A DNA stretch of 64,000 nucleotides from Bryoerythrophyllum caledonicum (taxonomy: Eukaryota; Streptophyta; Bryopsida; Pottiales; Pottiaceae), in contig OZ020519.1 of assembly GCA_963971425.1 (NCBI GenBank), positions 16,570,028 to 16,634,027 on the forward strand. Reading direction: 5' to 3'. Within the stretch, counting starts at the first letter, position 1; the number at the start of each line of letters is the position of its first letter. Positions 1 to 9,200 of the stretch are shown here, one piece after another. The notes beneath the pieces are model-generated. The model worked only from the letters and a program-made list of their open reading frames with translations, was not told the origin of the DNA and did not search any database. Position numbers and translations under genes: made by a program.

Positions 1-469
1 TTGGAGGGAGGACTAGCAAACTCGGGCTCAAGAGCTACTGCGCACTATATCAGGCTATTTCTTACCCATACACCTTATTTTCATTGTTGCTTATCCTAGT
101 ATTAGTGTGTCTTGCTTGCTTTTTTCTAGTACACCTTAAACTCACACTACTACCAATAGAATGCTCACTAGTACACACATGTAGCCACGAAAGACACAAC
201 ACTCTCACATACATAGAACTTGCTGATAGCTACAACAACAGTACACAAATAACGAAATACCGTCTTGTTAGAAACAAACCCACTGAGCAGGAGCCACATA
301 GACATAGTAACACTAACATAGCACACATCGACACAGATACGCTTGATAGGGGACTAACCAGAAAGTTAGATCCGCCACATGAAAATACATTGTGCAGCAC
401 CAACACAAGATCCAACAACGTATTGATACAACGTAACAGAGACACGAACTTGCTAGACCTTAAGGACCA

Positions 470-715
470 GATCAGAGAGCAACTACTGAAGGTCGTGACA
501 AGATCCAACACCGAACTTCTGCGACGCGACACCAACTTACTGAATCCAAAGGCCCTGATCACCAAACCACCGCGAAGTGACTCCATCTTGCTGGACTTGA
601 AGGCCCAGATCACCGAACTGCTGATACGAGACCCGAACTTGCTGGACCTGAAAATCCAGATCACCGAACTGCTGCGACGCGACCCCAAATCGCTGGACAA
701 CAAGGCCCAGACTGA
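470..715 (+). repeat. 51-bp imperfect tandem repeat in LINE 5' frame
   Basis: Units of 51 bp (17 codons) encode variants of LLDLKAQITELLRRDP. The clearest pair begins at the CTGGAC blocks near 591 and 642; more diverged units lie upstream. The period is a multiple of three, so the frame is kept. Confidence 0.6.
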
Positions 716-1770
716 GAGCGTAAGATTCAGCTGCAGGGGCAGCCGACCTCAACTGCATCAACAAAACACAAATAAGCGAAACAACGACCACCACCAACAG
801 ACCAGGACAAAAATTCTAGGTAAGTTTTCTAACTCCTACAGTCATTGTTGCTCACAAATTCAGTATAAAAAACATAAAACACACCATAACCACAAGGATA
901 ATAGCACTGAATTAATAGTAAAATCCATAGTAGTAGCCTATAAAATCATAAACCAAAAAATTAGCTGCTACATTCGCATTAAATGTAAAAACTCCAACAA
1001 AACCGTAGTAAAAGAAAATAAAAAACATACACAACTAGTAGAGAAAGCGAGGCAGTACATACATGTGCATCGAAAAAACATTGTTTGGTTCCAAAGCTGC
1101 AGCCAGAATCTAGGCGACCCGCGGAGCAAAGCACACGCAAGGAACGCAGAATCAAGGCGACAGGAACAGAAGTGCCGAAATCAACCTGCAAGGATAGAGG
1201 AGAAAAGTAACGAACACTGCCGTCAGCCCAAAGCAGAGGATGTGAACAAGACCCACGCAAGAGAAGGCTGCGCAAACCCAAGAGGAGACCAACACAAGGC
1301 GGAGCTGCAAGAAAAAACCACACACAACAAATCTGTCAAGACAAGAAAGGAGTTAGCACGGTGCGAACCCGAGACTGAAGCAGCAAGTCCAAGCACAAGA
1401 ACTCGACAGAAGGTGTCCAAGCAACAGCAAGAGTAGGGACGAGTAATAGCAAAACTGAGAGAACCGACAACAGAGACACAACAGAGGAGAGAGTCGACAC
1501 AAAAGATAGAGATCAGGACAATAGACACGAGGAACGCAGCACCCGAGACCCAAGCAAAGGGACAACACACGCAGAGCAAGATACACGCAAGGAACGCAGC
1601 GCCCAAGTCCCAGAAGAAGAGACAGCACACACGGAGGAAGGTACTCGCAAGGAAGGACTTCGTACCTGCGGAACAAGGACCAACATACAGAAAGCACCTA
1701 GGAGATCAAGACAAAGAGCAGCGCAAAGAGGAAGACTCATCTCGCACGCAGGGAAAGGCATCACATGCGA

Positions 1771-1783
1771 CTTATAAAAGGAG
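1771..1783 (+). promoter_or_regulatory. TATA-like motif inside LINE 5' region
   Basis: CTTATAAAAGGAG lies about 270 bp before the ORF1 ATG at 2052. It matches a TATA box by sequence only. LINEs usually use internal, often TATA-less promoters, so function is uncertain. Confidence 0.2.
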
Positions 1784-2051
1784 ACACGAAGAAGCAAGCG
1801 ATATACAAGACGACGTGCAACGCCGAACCCTAAGAAGGCCAGCCCCCACACACCGCTATTCGTACACTGCGCAACCACCACAGAGCGCCAGCCCTCACAC
1901 TCCGCTAGCCCACACTTCCCGCAGCCCAAAAACAGGCTCCGCCAGCCATCATACTACAACGACTACACCAACTGTCACGAAGCTAAGTCCAAGAACCCTC
2001 TCCCTTCAGAATTCGGTACTAACACCCCTTTGCTATTCGTTTACAGCCCAA

Positions 2052-3674
2052 ATGTCAGATAGCGCCAAGAAAGACTGGGCCATGAACATGGACATTGAAT
2101 CACCAGATAGTACCCCCCCCAGAGCCAATACAAGGGCGGCCAGCAGAGAAGAATGCGAGGCCAGCAGCAGTAAGAAGAGCAAGGTCTCCCTTAACCAAGA
2201 AGGTAATAAAACACAGGAACCTGATTTCACGAAATTCAAACTTTGGTTGGGCTTCCCAGCCATGGAGGCATTGGCCGTGGAAGAAGGGGCTGAAGAACTA
2301 TTCAGTGGAGAATCTGTGATTGACATGATCACACGAGGACTCAAGAAGGAAGAGGCTATGGAGGTGGCCAAAGCAAGGATAGCCTTCCCCCGTATTCCTC
2401 AAATGCTCTACCCTATGACTAGAGCTGGAGTGGAAGGGCAACACTACAATATTACGCAAGTGCCATTTGACATCAAAACTAGTGAGTTTTCTGGACTCTC
2501 TCTCAATTTCCATGTTGCCATCTTCTTCGAAACTCCTAAAAATCCTCTCATGCATGATGATGTTAGGAAAATGGTAATGGCAAGACTCATGAAGATGGAC
2601 ATTGTTTTAGGGATAGACCTCATTGACCCAATCGCAATCCAATGCCTAAGCATAAAAAATGGGAAAACTAAGGGGGTGTGGGCGGGGTCTATCAAATTGC
2701 ACCTTCTAAAACCAGAAGTTGATGGTTTAATGCTACTCAAAGGCCTTAGGCCTTTTATTCTAACAATTGATGGAGAATGTGTAGTGGGGAAAGTTTGCAA
2801 AACTTACCATGGAATTGCGAATGGCTCTAACCTATCCGTGAAAATCAAGAGTGAGTCATTGGTGGGGATATCCGCACAAGTCCTTTTCAAAGAAGCACTT
2901 GGAAATAGCTTCCACCGGAGGCAAGAGTTTGAAATAACGGGAGTACAAAAAGTCACCGAAGACTCACATGCCTTCATCATCGCCACCACACCTCAGCAAG
3001 TGAAAAAGATTTTGTTGCATCATATCACCTTGCGTGGAGAGGTTGTGCATGCAAGACAAGTCCTTTCCACCAAAGGACCCAAAGGTATTATCGAATCCAA
3101 AGCTAGGAAAGATGCATTGACACTCACCTTATCTCCTCTCCCCATTTGTTTGAATGTTGAAAGCACAACACATGAAATCTATAAAATCATGGGTGGAGCT
3201 AATGTACGTTCGATTTGGTTTCACCGAGACAATGGCACTAACCACAATGGTAGTGCCAACGTCTTATGCTCTAACGCCATTGTCTATAGAACGTTTGTGA
3301 AGAAAACACATCTCATTGGTGGGAACTACGTTGACTTCTCACCCCACCGAAGGAGCTTGGAAGGACTTGAGCCTCCAACGGAAGAGCAAGTGAAGTCATT
3401 TGGTTTTGACGACATCAACACCGCGATTGTCAACACTATAGCTACATACAACATGCAAGAGAAGAACGACAACATCACCAAGAGAGATATGGTGGAACTC
3501 TTGGAAGAAAACAACAAGAAGATGAGGCAAGAGAATATGGACTACACCAACAAACTACATGGTGAATTGAAGGCTCAAATGGAGGAGATTCAAGAGTCCA
3601 TGTTTGCCACACTTGAAGGCATGAGAGCCTTCACGAGCAAAATCAACAAACCAAGACTTGAGCCAAACATGTGA
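2052..3674 (+). CDS. LINE ORF1 protein
   Basis: The ATG at 2052 (MSDSAKKDW...) is chosen because it is the first ATG that leaves a compact protein of about 540 residues; the open frame itself extends further upstream without ATG support. The N-terminal 60 residues are charged and Ser-rich, with a basic SSSKKSK patch. The middle has two alpha/beta stretches that could be RRM-like folds (for example GIDLIDPIAIQCLSIKNG and EFEITGVQKV), which is inference. The last 80 residues (LLEENNKKMRQENMDY...) look like a coiled coil. No CCHC knuckle is seen. Such proteins bind element RNA and form the RNP in LINE families. It ends ATG-TGA, overlapping the start of the ORF2 frame by a few bases in the -1 phase. 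Base composition is balanced, unlike the very AT-rich sequence that follows. Confidence 0.7.
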   Translation: MSDSAKKDWAMNMDIESPDSTPPRANTRAASREECEASSSKKSKVSLNQEGNKTQEPDFTKFKLWLGFPAMEALAVEEGAEELFSGESVIDMITRGLKKEEAMEVAKARIAFPRIPQMLYPMTRAGVEGQHYNITQVPFDIKTSEFSGLSLNFHVAIFFETPKNPLMHDDVRKMVMARLMKMDIVLGIDLIDPIAIQCLSIKNGKTKGVWAGSIKLHLLKPEVDGLMLLKGLRPFILTIDGECVVGKVCKTYHGIANGSNLSVKIKSESLVGISAQVLFKEALGNSFHRRQEFEITGVQKVTEDSHAFIIATTPQQVKKILLHHITLRGEVVHARQVLSTKGPKGIIESKARKDALTLTLSPLPICLNVESTTHEIYKIMGGANVRSIWFHRDNGTNHNGSANVLCSNAIVYRTFVKKTHLIGGNYVDFSPHRRSLEGLEPPTEEQVKSFGFDDINTAIVNTIATYNMQEKNDNITKRDMVELLEENNKKMRQENMDYTNKLHGELKAQMEEIQESMFATLEGMRAFTSKINKPRLEPNM

Positions 3675-6241
3675 ACCCAAAAGACCACATAGTAATACGT
3701 ATATACCCTATAGAATACCACAATATACAAATAGATCCTTTATACAATACTAGGAATAAATATATAGAAGTATACAAATATATGAATACAGCATATATAA
3801 GCTGTATTGAATACTATACTAAAAACAGTACTAGTTATTGCAATATATACATTGCACAACACTGTATTTTTTACTCCATTAAATACAAATACTATACGAA
3901 ATATTATGATAAATACACAAGTGATACCATATTCAAACAACAATACAAATACTTGGCGATACAATACAAATTTATTTGGCGAGACTTTAAATACAAAATA
4001 CAACATGATATTAGGCCTCACAAATATTTATACCGTACGAAAAGAAACAAAAAAATACACGTACACCGTAAACCGCACACTAAACTAGAAATGATACTAC
4101 AGTACACAACATCTAGCACCCAATATAATAAAAATATTGATACAAATAATGGTACGTACGCTACTACATATACTAATAGAAATAAAGATACATACGGTGG
4201 CACCTATACTGATACGACTACCGGTAATTATACTGGTACACATACCGACATGAATTCTGATACGTACATTTGTACGAATACTGGTACGTACATTGGTACA
4301 AATACTGATATGTACACTTGTACGTATATCAATAAAGACACTGGTACTAATATCAACAAGTATACTGATACGTATACTGAAGCATACACGAATACGAATA
4401 CAAATACTAAAATGAATAATGGCAAGAATATTGATATGAGCATTGACACAAATAGTGACAAAAATAGTGACAAAGAATACAATGAAAATATCAAGAATAT
4501 GACTGAGATGAAGAAAATAATAAGTTCGATTGTTAAACAAAATACATCTATAAAGTATATCAGCAAAAACAAATATACTCAAAATCAAAAAGCAAGCAAC
4601 AAACTCGAAAATCACAAAATAAAAGAAAAGACAAACACAAGAAGTAAGAAGTTTCTTAAACCTAGTAAAGAAATAAAAAACACAAAGAGAAATAAGAAAG
4701 TTAGAACTTACATGAAATACATATGGAAAACAAAGATTAGAAATGATTCAAAACAAATAAATACTAAGAAGAATATTAAAAAACAAAGAAAATCTACAAG
4801 AGAAGATATAACTAAGAAAGGAAATAAAATAAAACTAAAGAAAGGAAATATATCAAAGAATGCAGATAGAACAAAAATAAGAAAAGGTAATAATGTGAAA
4901 ACAAACAAAAAAATAAATGTAAAGGATAAAATTAATCAAAGGAATAGACCAAATATACAAACAAAAAACGAAAATATCAAAACCAAAATAAAAAATAAAA
5001 GGAATAAGAGAAGAGATGGAATTAGAATAAATAATAAAAGGAAAGAGAAAATAAGTACCACAACTACATATAACAAAAAAGGAAAGAATATTAATGAAAA
5101 CAGTAAAAGAAATAAGGGTAGAAGGGAATCTAAACCCAAAAACCATCAGAAGATAAGGAATATAAAAATGACTGAAAATAGAAAAGTCAAGGAGAGTAAA
5201 AAGAGATATTATAAATTAAATAGGAAGAAGATAGATATTTATAAAATTTCAAAGGTTTCAAATAGACTAAGTAATATTAAAAATAAAAAGAACAAATCGG
5301 AGAGGATATATAAGAAGAAAATAAAGGGTAAGGCAGAAAACCACTATCATAAGAAAACATATAACAAGAACATATCAACAAACAACAGTACTAAAAATAG
5401 AGTATGCTTCTTAAGAAAACCAAAAATAAACTATGGAAGAATAACCAAATTAGTAATGAGAAATAATTATAGTAAGAATTCAAATATGAATAAAATAGCT
5501 ATAAACAACAGTAATAAAAATAGAATTAGCTTCTTAAGAAAATAAAAAATAAGCGATGGAAGAATAACCAAATTAGTAATGAGAAATAATTATAGTAAGA
5601 ATTCAAATATGAATAAAATAGCTATAAACAGCAGTACTAAAAATAGAATAAGCTTCTTAAGGAAATCAAAAATAAGCGATGGGAAAATAACCATAGTAGT
5701 AATGAGAATTAATGATAATAAGAATACAATTATGAATAAAATAGTTATAAACAGCAATACTAAAAATAGAGTATACTTATACGGTAAAGTAACAAAATTA
5801 ATAATGGGAATTAATTATAATGAGAATACAAATACAAATACAAATAAAATAGCTATAAACAGCAAGACTAAAAATAGAATATACTTCCTAAGAAAATCAA
5901 AAATAAGGGATGGAAAATTAACAAAAATAGTAATAAGAATTAATTATAATGAGAATACGAAGATTAAGAACACAGCTATAAACAGCAAGACTAAAAATAG
6001 AATATACTTCCTAAGAAAATCAAAAATAAGGGATGGAAAATTAACCAAAATAGTAATAAGAATTAATTATAATGAGAATACGAAGATTAAGAACATAGCT
6101 ATAAACAGCAAGACTAAAAATAGAATACGCTTACTAAGAAAATCAAAAATAAGGGATGGAAAATTAACCAAAACTGTAATGAGGAAAGAAAATTATAGAG
6201 TAAAAATAAATAGAGAAGATAGTAATGAAAAAATAGGATAG
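3671..6241 (+). CDS. Low-complexity N-terminal part of LINE ORF2 frame, two stops
   Basis: The frame that holds the downstream enzymatic ORF2 opens at 3662 (after a TGA at 3659) and stays open to 12004 with only two stops, TAA at 5543-5545 and TAG at 6239-6241. The sequence is far too AT-rich for this to happen by chance, so it was coding until recently. The first ATG in frame is at 3782. The product starts with Tyr/Asn/Ile-rich sequence, then Thr-Tyr-Asp-Asn repeats (about 4130-4400), then a Lys/Asn/Ile/Arg-rich stretch with 41-residue repeats. No known domain is recognised. The TAA sits where sibling repeat units read TCA, so it looks like a point change inside a repeat. It may be a disordered spacer, a basic RNA-binding region, or a repeat expansion with no function. 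Confidence 0.5.
5750..6185 (+). repeat. 123-bp tandem repeats in the LINE ORF2 frame
   Basis: Three units of 123 bp are anchored by AAAATAGAAT at about 5871, 5994 and 6117. They encode 41-residue repeats of the type INSKTKNRIYFLRKSKIRDG. Older, more diverged copies of the same module lie at about 5390-5750. Confidence 0.85.
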
Positions 6242-6286
6242 AATAAAAATAGAAATTGGAATATAATTTTTAGGGATAAAAGGAAA

Positions 6287-9200
6287 ATGAATAGTAACAT
6301 TAAAATTGATATATATAAAGATGAGAAGAGGTTGCGATTGAAGAGTACAAATTTGTTGAGAGGATGTCTAATAATAAAAATAGATGGGTGGATTCATGTT
6401 TCGCTGGCCGGTTGGGTGCCGAAGGCGCCAAAAATAGAATTACTAAAAATAGAAACTCTAAAAATAGAAATTCTAATGACAGTAAGAATATATACGAATC
6501 TGATTGAAATAAATATCAATATATTTTTTCTGTATACTGATACGTATCTGTATAACTATCTGTATAATGGTATGTATACATATACGTATACTGTTGCATA
6601 TACTAATACAAATACTGATACTTACACAAATACCAATATGAATTTTGGTACGTATACAGATACATATACTGTTGCATATACTAATATAAATACTGATACT
6701 TACACAAATACCAATATGAATTTTGGGACGTATACAGATACGTATATTGTTGCATATACTAATACAAATACTGATACTTACACAAATACCAATATGAATT
6801 TTGGTACGTATACTAGTACGTACCAAAACACGAATACTATAAAGGATACTGATTCAAACACCGAGACAAAAACCGTGGTATATACAAATACGAACATACG
6901 AATAAATAATAATACAAAAACAAATAAAAATACATATACACACACAAAGACAACAACACACCATCAACATAACACATACAGAGAAGAACGCCGGTCTCCG
7001 AAGAAGGCCGGCGTGAATCGTAACACATACATATACATACACACATATAAAAACAAATACACACAATCAAAAAAACACCAAAGTCACATACAAAAACAAA
7101 AAAACTTTAAACAAAACAAAAAACCCATCTACTACAAACTACTAATATTAATCGGAGGAGACATAGAGACTAACCCAGGACCTATGCCGTACGTATTAAA
7201 AAGACACCCCACTTCACACAAAAAGAATGCCAAAACATATTTCATACCAAATACTAATACAAACACCAAAACAAACAATTGTACAAACCACAAAGTATAT
7301 AATAACACCGCATATGAAAAAAAGGACTTAAAAACCAATTTAAAAACCAACACAAACCCACATACAAATAGTCTTAAACATAAGAGTTACATATACACAC
7401 GGACAAAAACAACCAAGATAAAATACAACCAATCATACATGCATCCATACACCACTAAAACAAAAACAACCACAAAAAACACATGGACAAAAAATAAACT
7501 AACGACAAAAACAACTACACCTACTATAAAAATAAATAAACCCACAACTCACACACAAAATACAAACATCCACCTACCCCCAAACCAACAAGCCATTAAT
7601 AACACAACAAAGCCTTTGAAATACACCACTAAACATATAAACCACAAACTACTACTACTTCTAGGAGGAGACATTGAAACCAACCCGGGACCCATGCCCA
7701 ATATACTAAAAAGACATCCTTCATCACATAAGAAAAATGCCAAAATCTACTTTATACCTAATACCATAAAACTCCAACCAGAATATGAACAGATTGCAAA
7801 ACCCTTCGCACCACTCCTAAAAAACACACACACATTACACCACATACACAACACTTCCCACCCAAACATTGCCCATTACGTACAACAAAAAAATACGCAT
7901 CCACCACCCCACATCTTATATGCACTAATAATCACTACTCATCCAAACATAGATGAATGTAACCAACTTCTAAATCCACAAAATTTGAACACAATTACAT
8001 GGACGAATACACTCCTACAAACCTTACTAACCTTACAAAACCCACCAGAACGACACATTTACACTCCACACCCCTATACTGAATTCCTAGTAGACAACCA
8101 AAATATTATAAACCATGAGAACTCAATACATAAAAGACTATACGACTTCTTACATAGCCAAGACATACCACCCTCAAATGATATAATAAAACTAAAATTC
8201 CCTTACCTCCCTAACAACCTCATAAATGAATCACTAAAATGCCTAGACCCTATACCAGAATACACCCACCCACCCCCACCTCTTCCCTACATCCCTCCTC
8301 AAAACCAAAATCAAAACATTAGACCAAACCAAGAAAATACATACATAATCACATGGAATGCCTCCTCACTAAACACTGCCCTTCCTAGCTTACAAACTCT
8401 AGTCGCAAACACAGACACACCACCGGCTATTATAGTTATACAAGAAACAAAACTAACCGCCACAAAATCTACAAAATATATACAAAATATATTTCAAGAC
8501 TATAAACTCATCTTTAACAATACACATGCACTTACAAGATGCATCCAACTACGGAGACCATACACATCGGGCCGCGGTGGCCTCCTTACATTAATACACA
8601 AAAAATATACATTCCCCGGCAACATCAACAAAATCCCTACCCCAATGCACATATCACCATACATTCAAATAATTAAAATCACTAATCACCCGCTACAATC
8701 GTGGTTAATCTTTCACATGTATATGCCATCCCATCCCGAAGATACTAGATTTCTCTTAGATATACAAAACACTATGACAACCCATATTAATAATCATCCC
8801 AATCATACATACCTATTATGTGGAGACTTCAATAGAAACATAGCGCTAATTGGCCGCCAAAATGGAAACCATCACACCCCCCCTGAAAACATTGATTACC
8901 AATGGCACCGCTTCACAGAAAATTTAAACTTCACTTACATCAATACCGATACACAATTCTCTAGACAAGGTGGCTACAATTATAGTGATTGGAGTCTAAT
9001 AGATGGTTTCTATATAAATACAAACAACAACACACAATACACCTCCACAACAAACAAAGATATTATTCTCAATTCCGACCACTCACCCGTACAACTGCAC
9101 ATCCCAAATAACACACTAATTAGTAGAACTCCCACAATCCCAAACAAAGACACTATACGCATACTCAACCCCATCCCAAAAACCAACATAGAAAAATTCA

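Larger units (their letters stand above)
84..2051 (+). other. Upstream open frame of the LINE (5' UTR or extra ORF)
   Basis: One reading frame is open from 84 to the ORF1 start except for a single TAG at 1434-1436. It is in frame with ORF1, so the open stretch really runs 84-3674 with one stop. The predicted product is rich in Thr, Asn, Arg, Lys and Gln and holds 17-residue repeats of the type LLDLKAQITELLRRD (about 480-715). No enzymatic domain is recognised and no ATG starts it cleanly. It could be a translated N-terminal extension of ORF1, a separate ORF, or a repeat-rich 5' UTR that is open by chance of composition. Sustained openness over more than 650 codons favours past coding use. Confidence 0.45.

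Noticed and set aside
4097-5146. Hydrophobic minus-strand open frames opposite the LINE
   Set aside because: They are the complement of Lys/Asn/Thr-rich repeats (giving Phe/Leu/Ile/Val) and not independent genes.
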